Program-made: the position numbers and the translations under genes
The notes under the pieces: model-generated
The model's database searches: none
What the model was told of the DNA's origin: nothing
What the model saw: only the letters and a program-made list of their open reading frames with translations
Assembly: GCF_020103695.1 (NCBI RefSeq)
Contig: NZ_JAHXBF010000014.1
Coordinates: 1-64,000, forward strand
Reading direction: 5' to 3'
Length of the DNA: 64,000 nucleotides
Source: Hyalangium versicolor
GTDB lineage: Bacteria > Myxococcota > Myxococcia > Myxococcales > Myxococcaceae
In this document: one piece after another, positions 45,888 to 54,996 of the stretch
How positions within the stretch are numbered: position 1 is the stretch's first letter
How the letters are laid out: each line of letters starts with the position of its first letter

Positions 45888-46064
45888 GGCGGTTCTCCTC
45901 GTACGAGAAGCTAATACCGAACGCACGAGAAGTAACCAGCGACAACATGCACTTGAAGCACCGCGTCAAGGCCTGCGCAAGTGACGGGGGGACCCGCACC
46001 GAGACGAGGGACCCGCGACCTGTGTCCCCCGAAATGTGGGCCCCTGCCCTTCCAACCGTGTGAC

Positions 46065-49000
46065 TCAGCGCAACTGGATCATGGCCTGGACCAGCGCCAG
46101 AGCCTCCGTCACCGTCTGCCAGACCTGCATGGCCTTGAGGTCCTCTTCCCCGGCCTGAAGACTGCGCCGAGCCGCACGCTCCAGCGGTTCCAACGCGGCC
46201 TGGATGAGAGAGACCTGCCTGGGCAGATCCACCGGCATCGGTGCGGAAGCAGCCCTGGCGAGCGCTGGGGCCACCTGCACAGGCCGCTCCGCCATGGTCG
46301 CCACCGCCTTGGTGAGCTGCTCCATGAACGGCGTGAGATCCGCCACGGGCCCGGAAGCCGCCACAGGCGCCGGAGCCTGCAACGAGCGCTCCGCCAGCGC
46401 CTTCAGCACCTTCGCCAGATACTGGAGATACGGCGAGAGATCCGGTGCTGGCGGCACGTTCACCACGGGCGCAGGTGGTGGCGTGTCCTTCGTCTCGCGA
46501 GCCACCCGAGCCACCTCCAGCACAGCCTCCCGGAGCGCCTCCAGCCTCGGAGTGACAGCCGCCACGGGATCCTGCCCCGGCTTCTTCTCCAGTTGGCCGT
46601 GGCGCACCGTCTCCGCCGCCTGTGACACGGCCTGACTCACCGCACCAAGCTGTTCCTCGATCGCGCTGAGCTGACCCGTCACGCGAGCGACCGGATCATC
46701 CTCCTTACCACCCATGCGCTTGACCCGAGCGAAGCCCTGCTTGATCTCCTCCCAGCGCTTCGCCTTCTCCGGATTGAGCCGTCCGCGCATTTCCGCCAGC
46801 TTGAGCAGGTTCTGCTCCGCCGCCGTGGTGAGCGTCTGGGACTCGCCCTGGTAGTGATCGTCGATGAGCCGCTCCAACTCCTCGTCGGTCATCGCCGCCA
46901 CCACCTTCTCGGAGAGCTTGTTCATGTTGCGGTAGCTGCCCTGCAGCTTGAACGCAGGCTCCGTCCGGAACCGCTCATCCTGTGCCGCCGACGCGATGTA
47001 CTGCAGATTCACCTTCAGCAGCACCTTCTGCACGCTGAAGAGCCGCTGCAGCACCGCGGTGATCTCCTGGATCTCCGCCGCCGCGTACCCGTACGACAGC
47101 TCGCCCGTGTTCACATCTTCACCGCGAGCCATCCGGATGAACTTCTGGATGTCCCCCGGATCCCGAGTGGCCAACGGCGCCAGCGCCGGGTTCGACGTCA
47201 GCGAGTTCTCGATGTAGCTGAGCGCGAACAGATCCTCCTTGCCATCCAGGATGTCGCCCAGGTTGTACGTGTCAGCACGGTTGGCGAGCATGTCCGGGAT
47301 GCGGAAGCGCTCACCCGTCTCCGTGTACGGGTTGCCCGCCATCACCACGCAGAACTTCTTGCCCCGCAAATCATACGTGCGCGTCCGCCCGTTCCACACG
47401 CCCTCGATCCGGCGCTGACCGTCGCACAGCGAGATGAACTTCTGGAGCAACTCCGGATCCGTGTGCTGGATGTCGTCGAGATAGAGCATCACGTTGTTGC
47501 CCATCTCGAACGACAGATTGATGCGCTCCACCTCCTGCCGAGACGTCGCGTTGGGCGCCTCCGCCGGATCCAGCGACTTCACCGAGTGCCCCAACGCCGG
47601 GCCGTTCACCTTGACGAACGTCAATCCCAGCCGGCTCGCCACGTACTCCATGAGCGTCGTCTTGCCGTAGCCGGGCGGAGACATGAGCAGCAGCATGCCC
47701 ATGCGGTCCGTGCGCTTGTTCTCCCCCGCCGCACCCAACTGCTTGGCGAGGTTCGCGCCGATCAACGGCAGGTACACTCCATCGATGAGTTTGTTACGCA
47801 CGAAGGACGTGAGCACCTTGGGGCTCAGTTCCTCCAGCCGCAGCTTCCGGCGCTCGCGCTCCAACTGATCGCGCAGCAGGCCTCGGTACGCATGGTAGGC
47901 GGGGACCTTCAACTGCCGGAACTCGCCCAACCGAGCGAGGAACTCGTCCAACCGCAGGATCATCTTGCGGTCCGTGATGCGCGGGTGCTGCCCCAGCAGG
48001 CCCGTCACCTCCAGAGCGGTGAGCGCCCCGGCCTCCTGGCGATCCAGCCTGCGCTCGGTGAGCAGCAGCACGGCGGCCTCCACCGCCACGTGCGCCGCCT
48101 CTCCCGGCCCGCCCTCACGCTGAGCCAGGTACGCGTCCACCCAGGCCCGAGCAATGCGCAGGCGCTCGGGGAGGTTCTTCTCCAGACCTCGCAGATCATC
48201 CTCGAAGGCCGGGCGATTCCCCCTCCGATCCAACTGTCCGATGAAGGCGTCCCGCAGCGCCACCGCCTCGCTGCTGGTGGTGAAGCGCGGCCGCTCCTCC
48301 CCCAGTTCCTCCACGAGGTAGCGGCCGGCCTGACGGGCCTCCGCGGGCGAATGCGCGATCTTGTTCGCCGTCAGGAAGGCGCCCACGCGCTCTCCCAGCT
48401 CATCCCCGAGCACCGCCAACTCAGACGCGCTGGAGAACACCGTGCGCAGCCGAGCCAGACTGCGCGCCCGGCGGTGGCCGACGGCACGGCCGGCATCATC
48501 CGAATCGAACGCCCAGTAGAGCGAGGCCCAGGCGCGTGGCGTCGGAGCAAACCGCAACAGGCCCGCGCCCTTGTGGAGCGTGAGCAGCTTCTCGAGGATG
48601 TTCACGGCGTCCGTATCGTGGATGCCGCGCTCGTAGCCCTCGTCGAACCGCTCGGCCGAGTACGCGCGCACGCGCTCCAGCAGCGTTCCCGAGGTGACCG
48701 CCTCGTGCAGAGCCGACAGGATCAGTCCGCCCTTCCCTTCCTCCGCATCCGCGAGGATGCACGCGGCCAGGAACTCCGACCGATACACCTCCCGCGTCTC
48801 GGAGACGAGGTGCTGCTCCCACAGCTCCCGGTACTTCTCCAGCTCCGGGTCCTCCAGCTTCTGGGCATAGTCCGAGCCCGTCAGCTGCATGAAGAGCGCG
48901 CCATCCCTCGGCACCAGCGTCAGATCCAGCGCCTGGGTATTGACGTTGAAGCGGTACTTCCCGAACTTGATGACAGCCTGGCCGTCCTCGAACAGATCCT

Positions 49001-51566
49001 GGCGATCCCGCAGGGCGCGCAGCGCATCCTGGCGTGCCGTCTTGATGCGGGAGAGCACCTCGTCCGAGCGGACGCTGTCCTGCAGATCCATGAGCTGCTC
49101 GGACAACTGCCGCAGCTTCTGGACCATGGAGTCGGACGCGAAGTACGTGTTCAGCTCGTCGTCCGACTTGAAGGACTTCGCCCGGCGCTGCACGCCCACG
49201 AGGATGCGATCGGCGGCGCTGAACAGGTTCTGCGCGCGGCGCTGGCGCTCGTCCACCAGGGCCTGCTTCTTGGCCCCGAATGCCTCGAGCAGCTCTTCAC
49301 GCTTCTGCGTGATGGGCCCCAGGAACTCGTCGAACTCGCCGAAGCGGCCCTCGAGCTCCTCCAACTGGACGGTGATGCGGGACAGGCCCTCATCACACTT
49401 CTCCGGCGTGTCCGCCACGGACAGGCCGCTCTCGATGTTCTGCGCCAGCAGCTTGAACTGGGCGCCGAACTCCGCGCGCTTCTCGCGGCCCACCAGCTCC
49501 TTGCGCTTCACCTGGAGCCCGGCGCGCACCCGGTTGAGCCGGGAGAACAGCTCGGAGATGCCCTCCAGGATCTTCGCGCGAGCCAGCGGATCACCCACCT
49601 GGAGTCCGCCCACCACCTCGCCCAACACCTCCAGGCCCTTGCCCACCGTCTCGATGTCCTCGGCGAGCGGAGCCAGCTCCAGCGTCGTCTGCACGGGCTC
49701 CAGCTTCGCGAGCAGCGTGTCGAGCCGCTCGCCCACGGGCTGCAGCGCCTCGCCTTTCTGGAAGAAGGTGACGCACTCCGCGCTGACGCGGTCCGTCTCC
49801 TCGACAACCTGCTTCTCCAGTGCCTCCACCCGGGCCAGCTCGATGTAGCGGATCTCCTTCAAGGAGATCAGGTGCCCACGCTGCTGACGCAGCTCGGTGA
49901 GGGCCTGCATGTACGAATCGGCGTTCGTCAGCTCCTCGGGGCGAACCTTCAGGAGCAGTGCCTGCTGCTTCGCATCCGCGCCGGCAATGGCCTCCACCGC
50001 GCGCTTCTGCAGCGCCTGGACCTTCTCGAACTCGTCGATGATGAGCTCGGAGGTGCGGCGCAGCGCCTCCATGGGTTCCTGGAGCTTCACCTCGGCGTGG
50101 GCGAGCCAGTAATAGGCATCCACTGCGCGCGTCACCGAGGTGATTAGATCCTCGTAGCTGCGCCGGGTGGGCTTGTCCGACTTCGCGATGCGCTGCAGGG
50201 TAAGCGCATCGGAGATGCCGCGTACCAGCTCCGCGTTACCCACCTTGCCCAGGTAGCCGGGCGCCGGGGGCAAGGTAGCGGCGTGCTCAGCCGAGACGAA
50301 CGGCGTCTGCCAGATCTGCATCGGGTGGACGCGCGTGGGCTCGTTCGACGCGGCCCGGAAGATCACCAGACACCCGTCCGCGAAGAGGCTGAACCCGTGC
50401 CCGAGCAGCGGATTCTGAACCTCCTTGCGTACCAGGTTGTACGGGAAGAGGACGTAAGAGCCCTCGTCGCGGCGGTGGAAGATGTAGAGCACATCCTCCC
50501 CATTGGGAGAGCGGATGGCCCGGGTGAACTCCATGCCCTCGGAGGTGCCCTCGAAGACCTTGAAGTCCCCTGTCTGCAGATAGAAGCCCCCAGGAAAGAT
50601 GATGCCCTGGTCCTCTGGGAGCCGGACGCACGCCTGTCCGATGGCATCGATGCGCACCACGTGCTGCGTGCGCGTATTGAAGACCAGATAGCGGTGGGTC
50701 TTCTCCCGAAACGGCAGCACGCGCAGCAGGATGAGGCCGCCCACCTTCGCGTAGGCAATCTCCGCGTCATCCAGCGCCTGGTCCGCATCGTCCACGGGCT
50801 CGCTGTAGATGCCCAGGCCCGTGCTGGTGTTGTTCTCCACCTTGACGGTGAGGTCGCCCTTCACCGTCTCGACGAACACCTGATCCAGGATGTTGACGTG
50901 CGGGTGGGTGCCCAGCACGTAGTTCCCGCGAGACGTCACCGTCCACTCGAAGTCGTGCGCCGGCGGGAGCACCAGGTCCCGCTCACCCTGGTTGTCGATA
51001 TAGGTGGCTCGGCCCTCGACATCGATGTTGAAGCGGAAGACCTTGATGTCGCGCAGCGTCTGGCCCGTCTGGAAGATGGCCATCAGCCGGGACTCGGTGC
51101 GGCTGAGCTGCAGCAGCTTCGCGTCCTTGTAGTACTTGTACAGCTCGCCGAAGTCCTTCACGAACCGCGGATCGGCCAGGAAGCCACCGCCCTCGGTGGG
51201 AGGCACGGCGGTGAGATCGAAGCCCTCGGCCGTCTTCTCGAACTTGTGCAGCGAGAAGACGTCCGCGACGGCCGTCTCCTTCTTCAGCCCGATGAAGACG
51301 TTGTAGCCGAAGAGCAGGTACTTCCCGACGCTGATGATGTCGCGCGGGACGCAGTTGTTCTCCGTGCGGACGCGCTCGTTCCCGATGACGGTCAGCTCGG
51401 TGCCGCCAAAGAGCGCCTTGCGCCGCGCGTTGAGATCCGCGGCCCGAGTGCCCAGTTCCTCCGCCTGGGACAGGAGGCGCGCACGGATGACCTCGTAGCT
51501 GCCGCCCTCCAGCGTCGTCTCACCTGCGGGAGCAGTGCCCGCGGGCTTCGCGCCGTCAGTTGCCAT
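46065..51566 (-). CDS. Giant coiled-coil AAA+ ATPase (annotated family: DNA repair ATPase)
   Basis: An 1833-residue protein. Residues about 40-440 form a beta-rich N-terminal domain with repeated short strands (propeller-like). Residues about 460-830 are long heptad helices of coiled-coil type (e.g. IELARVEALEKQVVEETD). A helical region follows, then a AAA+ module with Walker A SPPGYGKTT near 1296, Walker B NVMLYLDDIQ near 1359 and a sensor-like CVVMAGNPYTETGERFRIPD, which places it near MoxR/dynein-like ATPases. The C-terminal 300 residues are helical with a Pro-rich linker. Homologues carry the label DNA repair ATPase, but I know of no proven reaction. It follows the flotillin gene by 112 bases with a hairpin between, and the start has GGTGA six bases upstream. 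Confidence 0.85.
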   Translation of the reverse strand: MATDGAKPAGTAPAGETTLEGGSYEVIRARLLSQAEELGTRAADLNARRKALFGGTELTVIGNERVRTENNCVPRDIISVGKYLLFGYNVFIGLKKETAVADVFSLHKFEKTAEGFDLTAVPPTEGGGFLADPRFVKDFGELYKYYKDAKLLQLSRTESRLMAIFQTGQTLRDIKVFRFNIDVEGRATYIDNQGERDLVLPPAHDFEWTVTSRGNYVLGTHPHVNILDQVFVETVKGDLTVKVENNTSTGLGIYSEPVDDADQALDDAEIAYAKVGGLILLRVLPFREKTHRYLVFNTRTQHVVRIDAIGQACVRLPEDQGIIFPGGFYLQTGDFKVFEGTSEGMEFTRAIRSPNGEDVLYIFHRRDEGSYVLFPYNLVRKEVQNPLLGHGFSLFADGCLVIFRAASNEPTRVHPMQIWQTPFVSAEHAATLPPAPGYLGKVGNAELVRGISDALTLQRIAKSDKPTRRSYEDLITSVTRAVDAYYWLAHAEVKLQEPMEALRRTSELIIDEFEKVQALQKRAVEAIAGADAKQQALLLKVRPEELTNADSYMQALTELRQQRGHLISLKEIRYIELARVEALEKQVVEETDRVSAECVTFFQKGEALQPVGERLDTLLAKLEPVQTTLELAPLAEDIETVGKGLEVLGEVVGGLQVGDPLARAKILEGISELFSRLNRVRAGLQVKRKELVGREKRAEFGAQFKLLAQNIESGLSVADTPEKCDEGLSRITVQLEELEGRFGEFDEFLGPITQKREELLEAFGAKKQALVDERQRRAQNLFSAADRILVGVQRRAKSFKSDDELNTYFASDSMVQKLRQLSEQLMDLQDSVRSDEVLSRIKTARQDALRALRDRQDLFEDGQAVIKFGKYRFNVNTQALDLTLVPRDGALFMQLTGSDYAQKLEDPELEKYRELWEQHLVSETREVYRSEFLAACILADAEEGKGGLILSALHEAVTSGTLLERVRAYSAERFDEGYERGIHDTDAVNILEKLLTLHKGAGLLRFAPTPRAWASLYWAFDSDDAGRAVGHRRARSLARLRTVFSSASELAVLGDELGERVGAFLTANKIAHSPAEARQAGRYLVEELGEERPRFTTSSEAVALRDAFIGQLDRRGNRPAFEDDLRGLEKNLPERLRIARAWVDAYLAQREGGPGEAAHVAVEAAVLLLTERRLDRQEAGALTALEVTGLLGQHPRITDRKMILRLDEFLARLGEFRQLKVPAYHAYRGLLRDQLERERRKLRLEELSPKVLTSFVRNKLIDGVYLPLIGANLAKQLGAAGENKRTDRMGMLLLMSPPGYGKTTLMEYVASRLGLTFVKVNGPALGHSVKSLDPAEAPNATSRQEVERINLSFEMGNNVMLYLDDIQHTDPELLQKFISLCDGQRRIEGVWNGRTRTYDLRGKKFCVVMAGNPYTETGERFRIPDMLANRADTYNLGDILDGKEDLFALSYIENSLTSNPALAPLATRDPGDIQKFIRMARGEDVNTGELSYGYAAAEIQEITAVLQRLFSVQKVLLKVNLQYIASAAQDERFRTEPAFKLQGSYRNMNKLSEKVVAAMTDEELERLIDDHYQGESQTLTTAAEQNLLKLAEMRGRLNPEKAKRWEEIKQGFARVKRMGGKEDDPVARVTGQLSAIEEQLGAVSQAVSQAAETVRHGQLEKKPGQDPVAAVTPRLEALREAVLEVARVARETKDTPPPAPVVNVPPAPDLSPYLQYLAKVLKALAERSLQAPAPVAASGPVADLTPFMEQLTKAVATMAERPVQVAPALARAASAPMPVDLPRQVSLIQAALEPLERAARRSLQAGEEDLKAMQVWQTVTEALALVQAMIQLR

Positions 51567-51612
51567 GGTGATTCACCGGGAAGAAACAGGATGAAGAGAA
51601 GAAAGCACCCTC

Positions 51613-51648
51613 GCCTCCTGTCCACTCCACGGCGGAGGAACAGGAGGC
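51613..51648 (-). terminator. Hairpin between flotillin and giant ATPase genes
   Basis: A perfect 9-bp stem (GCCTCCTGT with ACAGGAGGC) enclosing an inner CTCC/GGAG pair. On the minus strand a pyrimidine-rich TTTCTTCTCTTC run follows about ten bases later, and the ATPase start about 45 bases later. It could act as an intra-operon attenuator or partial terminator, lowering ATPase expression relative to flotillin. Confidence 0.4.
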
Positions 51649-51678
51649 CAGGGATTCACACACAGCGAGCGAAGCGGC

Positions 51679-53904
51679 CTACTCCTTGGACTTCTCCGAG
51701 GAGACGGACCGGCCGCTGCTGTCCACCACCGGGGCAGCGGGCTGCACGGCGGCGGCCGGGGGCGGAGCGTTGCTCACCATGCGGTGCAGCAGCGCGGCCA
51801 CGGCCAGGTTCTGCGCGTCATTGGTCAGCCCCGGCTTGGAGAGGATCTCCTTGAGGTCCGCGGAGAAGTCCTTCTCGCCGGACAGGTAGCCCTGGGCCAC
51901 CGTGCGCAGCGCATCGCTGTGCTCCAGCGCGCCATCCACCGAGGTGCCCAGCGAGACGGCCTTGACGAACCGCTCGAAGAACTGGCCGTCGCCGCCGACG
52001 ATCTGGAACTTGGCGTGGCTGAAGGCCTCGGCGAGCACCTTGGACTGGGCCTCGGCGATGTCCTTGCGGACGCGGATCGCCTCGAGCTCCACATCGCGCT
52101 CCTTGTTCAGACGCAGGCGGAACTCCTCGTGCTCCTTGCCCACCCCGTCCAGGGCCTTCATGGAGGTGGCCTTCTCGGCCAGACCCTTGGCCTCGGCCAG
52201 CAGCTTCTCCTGGATGGCCACGGCCTCGGCCTCGCCGCGCTTCTGGATGGCGGACGCCTCGGCCTCCTGGGCACGCGCGTGCGCCAGGCCCTTCTCCTGC
52301 TCACCAGCAGCCTCGGCCAGCAGCCGCTTCTGGACGGCGACGGCCTCGGCCTCCTGGATGCGCGCCTTGGCCAGACCCTTCTCCTGCTCACCCGCGGCCT
52401 CGGCCAGCAGGCGCTCGCGGATGGCCTCGGCCTGCGCCTGGCCCTGCTTCTTGATGACCTCGGCCTCGGCCTCCTTCACGCGCACGTTGGCCAGGCCCTG
52501 CTTCTCGCTGGCCACGGCATCCGCCTCGCGCACGCGCACGTTGGCGAGCCCCGGGGCGGCCGTCTCGGCCTGGATGCCCTCGGCCAGCCGAGCCTTCGCC
52601 TTGGCCGTCTTGTCGGCGGCTTCGAGATCGGCCTCGGCCAGGGTGAGCCGCTCCTTGGCCATGAACTTGGCCACCTCGTTGCTGGCCTCGGCGGCCTTGA
52701 TGTCCTTGACGAGCTTCTCCTGGGCGTGGGCCTCGGCGGTGATGAGCAGCGCGTCCTTCTGGCGCTTGGCCTCGGCCGTCACGCGCAGATCCTTGATGCG
52801 CTCCTCCTCCTCGGCGACCGTCTTCTCCACGGCGATGCGCGCGCGGACGACATCGGCGATGGCCTTCTTCTCCGCCTCGAGCGCCTTCTCCTTGGCGATG
52901 CGCTGCAGCTCCGTCTCGCGCTCACGGTTGATGGCCTCGAGCATCCGATCCTTCTCGACGCGCTCGGTCTCCACGCCGACCACGCGCTCGCGGTTCTTCT
53001 CGGCGACCTCGACCTGGCGGGACTTGTTCTGCTCGTTGATGAGGATCTCTTCCTCGGCCTTGATGCGCGCCAGCTGGGCCTTGGCCTGCTCCTCGGCCTT
53101 CACGCGCTCGGCCTCGGCCGTCTCGCGGGCCTGGATGCTGTCGATCTCACGCTTCTGCTTGGCGGCGGCCTCAGCGCGCTGGCGCTCGAGGGCGAAGATG
53201 GCCTCATCCGACTCGACGTTGCGCTTGGTGATGGCCATGCGCTCGTTCTGCTTGAACTCGTTGGTGCTGACATTCTGCACCGTGGTCAGCTCGGTGATCT
53301 TCTTGATGCCCTGCGCGTCGAGGATGTTGTCCTTGTCGAGCATCTCGACGGGGGTCTGCTCCAGGAAGTCGATGGCGCAGTCCTCGAGCATGTAGCCGTT
53401 GAGATCGCGGCCGATGACCTTGACGACCTCGTCCTTGATCTCGTCACGCTGGGTGTAGAGATCCTCGAAGTTGAAGCGCTTGCCCACCGTCTTGAGGGCT
53501 TCGGAGAACTTGGCCTCGAAGAGGTTCTCCAACGTCTCCTGATCGCTGGCGCGGACGCAGCCGATGGCGCCGGAGACCTTGAGCACGTCCTCGCGGGTCT
53601 TGTTCACGCGGACGAAGAAGGTGACCTTGATGTCCGCGCGGATGTTGTCCTTGCAGATGAGGCCTTCCTTGCCTCGCCGATCGATCTCGACCGTCTTGAG
53701 GGAGATGTCCATGACCTCGGCGCGGTGGATGATGGGGATCACCACGGTGCCGGTGAAGGTGACGGTCGGCTCGCTCTTGAGGGTGTTGACGATCAGCACC
53801 TTGCCCTGATCCACCTGCCGGTAGAAGCGTGCGACGGTGAAGAGGGTGCCGAAGATGATGACGACGGCTCCGCCGCCGATCGCGAGTGCGCTGACAGGAT
53901 CCAT
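51679..53904 (-). CDS. Flotillin-family (YqiK-like) SPFH membrane protein
   Basis: 741 residues. One N-terminal TM helix (about 7-26, ALAIGGGAVVIIFGTLFTVARF) anchors it. An SPFH/Band 7 domain follows (about 30-220; VLIVNTLKSEPTVTFTG, DNIRADIKVTFFVRVN). Then comes a very long Ala/Glu/Lys-rich coiled coil (about 220-590) with two near-identical 29-residue repeats (RLLAEAAGEQEKGL). The C-terminal about 130 residues are a helical domain plus a Pro/Ser tail. Flotillins form large cage-like oligomers in membrane microdomains. The order YqiJ-like gene then YqiK-like gene is known from E. coli; the added ATPase is the unusual part. Confidence 0.9.
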   Translation of the reverse strand: MDPVSALAIGGGAVVIIFGTLFTVARFYRQVDQGKVLIVNTLKSEPTVTFTGTVVIPIIHRAEVMDISLKTVEIDRRGKEGLICKDNIRADIKVTFFVRVNKTREDVLKVSGAIGCVRASDQETLENLFEAKFSEALKTVGKRFNFEDLYTQRDEIKDEVVKVIGRDLNGYMLEDCAIDFLEQTPVEMLDKDNILDAQGIKKITELTTVQNVSTNEFKQNERMAITKRNVESDEAIFALERQRAEAAAKQKREIDSIQARETAEAERVKAEEQAKAQLARIKAEEEILINEQNKSRQVEVAEKNRERVVGVETERVEKDRMLEAINRERETELQRIAKEKALEAEKKAIADVVRARIAVEKTVAEEEERIKDLRVTAEAKRQKDALLITAEAHAQEKLVKDIKAAEASNEVAKFMAKERLTLAEADLEAADKTAKAKARLAEGIQAETAAPGLANVRVREADAVASEKQGLANVRVKEAEAEVIKKQGQAQAEAIRERLLAEAAGEQEKGLAKARIQEAEAVAVQKRLLAEAAGEQEKGLAHARAQEAEASAIQKRGEAEAVAIQEKLLAEAKGLAEKATSMKALDGVGKEHEEFRLRLNKERDVELEAIRVRKDIAEAQSKVLAEAFSHAKFQIVGGDGQFFERFVKAVSLGTSVDGALEHSDALRTVAQGYLSGEKDFSADLKEILSKPGLTNDAQNLAVAALLHRMVSNAPPPAAAVQPAAPVVDSSGRSVSSEKSKE
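52215..52465. repeat. 87-bp imperfect direct repeats in flotillin coiled coil
   Basis: CTTCTCCTGCTCAC recurs at 52291 and 52378, exactly 87 bases apart, with the flanking sequence similar over most of the unit; further degenerate units flank it. They encode 29-residue coiled-coil repeats. Confidence 0.75.
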
Positions 53905-54014
53905 TGCGTTCCTTCTTGGATAGAAAAACGGCGGGCCTTGTTTGACGTGTCCGGAGTCCCCCGCAAACGGCTCTCCGGGCAGCGAGGTAGCGACGGTGGG
54001 CGTCGCATGAAGTC

Positions 54015-54854
54015 CTAGTGCACCCGGTCCCTGGCACGAGCCGCGATGGCGGCGCCCTTCTCGGGATCATGAATCTGGGCAACCTCCTCGGGGAGGAGCC
54101 AGTCGACCGGCTCCACCTCATAGACGTCCCGAGCCGCGTCGTATCCGAGGATGAGCGCCTGATCACCGCGCTTGAGCTGGTTGGCGTTGGTGCAGAAGAC
54201 GTTGAGGATGAGGCCGGCGCCTCCGTCCTCGAAGGTGGCGTGGCCGTGGGTCTTGTCCACGCTGCCGCTGTTGATGGTGCAGACGCGGCCCATGAGATCG
54301 TCGCGGCCGGGAGCCTTGCGAGCGATGAAGATGGGACGCAGCGGGCGTACGGCGACGGCGGCCAGGAGCGTGCCGACGACGAGGCTCAGAAGGAACAGGC
54401 CGCCGCTGAGCAGGAGACTGGGCACCACGGAGCCGAGCAGGTTGAACACCGCCTCGCGAGCGAGGAAGGACACGGTCCAGGAGGCGAAGGTGACGAAGCT
54501 GGAGGAGATCGTCACCGGAATGCCCGCGAAGCCGAGCGCCGAGAGAAGCCCCGCGCCGTCTCCGTCCGCGTCGTGATCATGGCCATGGCCATGACCATGG
54601 GCGTGACCGTGGCCATCCAGCACGCCACCGGCGGCCTTGGCGCCACCTTCGAGCATGCCACCGGCGGCCTTGGCACCACCTTCAAGGATGCCACTGGCGG
54701 CCTTGGCTCCGGCGGAGAGGTCGACATCGCCGTCGAGCACATCGATTCCCACGGCTCCCAGGATGACGAAGATCCAATACGTCAACGTCACCCCGAGCAG
54801 GATGGTGAAGAAGACGGTGGGAAAGGCCAGGATGGAATCGAGGAAGGTGCTCAT
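54015..54854 (-). CDS. YqiJ-like OB-fold membrane protein with His-rich loop
   Basis: The start is set at the ATG at 54854 (GGAG three bases upstream); the longer frame gives a non-protein-like leader and would overlap the topoisomerase start region. The 279-residue product has a TM helix at about 10-38 (FFTILLGVTLTYWIFVILGAVG), a repeated Gly/Ala segment (three GGAKAAGG-type units), then a His/Asp-rich loop (HGHAHGHGHGHDHD, about 80-100) able to bind metal ions. Two or three more TM helices follow (about 120-180), then a C-terminal OB-fold (about 190-260; DDLMGRVCTINSGSV, GDQALILGYD). It belongs with NfeD/YqiJ-type partners of SPFH proteins and is the first gene of the three-gene group. Confidence 0.85.
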   Translation of the reverse strand: MSTFLDSILAFPTVFFTILLGVTLTYWIFVILGAVGIDVLDGDVDLSAGAKAASGILEGGAKAAGGMLEGGAKAAGGVLDGHGHAHGHGHGHDHDADGDGAGLLSALGFAGIPVTISSSFVTFASWTVSFLAREAVFNLLGSVVPSLLLSGGLFLLSLVVGTLLAAVAVRPLRPIFIARKAPGRDDLMGRVCTINSGSVDKTHGHATFEDGGAGLILNVFCTNANQLKRGDQALILGYDAARDVYEVEPVDWLLPEEVAQIHDPEKGAAIAARARDRVH

Positions 54855-54996
54855 CTGCTCCGGGCGGGAAAATTCGTCGGAGTCTAAACCAGTTGGGGGG
54901 CGGCCAGGGAAGCCCTCCCCCTGCCGGTCTTGGCTGCCTGCTCTACGTGCCACCTGCCTGTAGCGGATTGCGGCAGGTGAGCAGGCTGTACATCCC

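Noticed and set aside
46854..50147. 1097-residue open frame antisense to the giant ATPase
   Set aside because: Same cause; low-complexity Leu/Arg/His translation and no ribosome site.
51784..54018. 744-residue open frame antisense to flotillin
   Set aside because: Gly/Leu/Asp-rich mirror of the Ala/Glu-rich coiled coil; no independent support.
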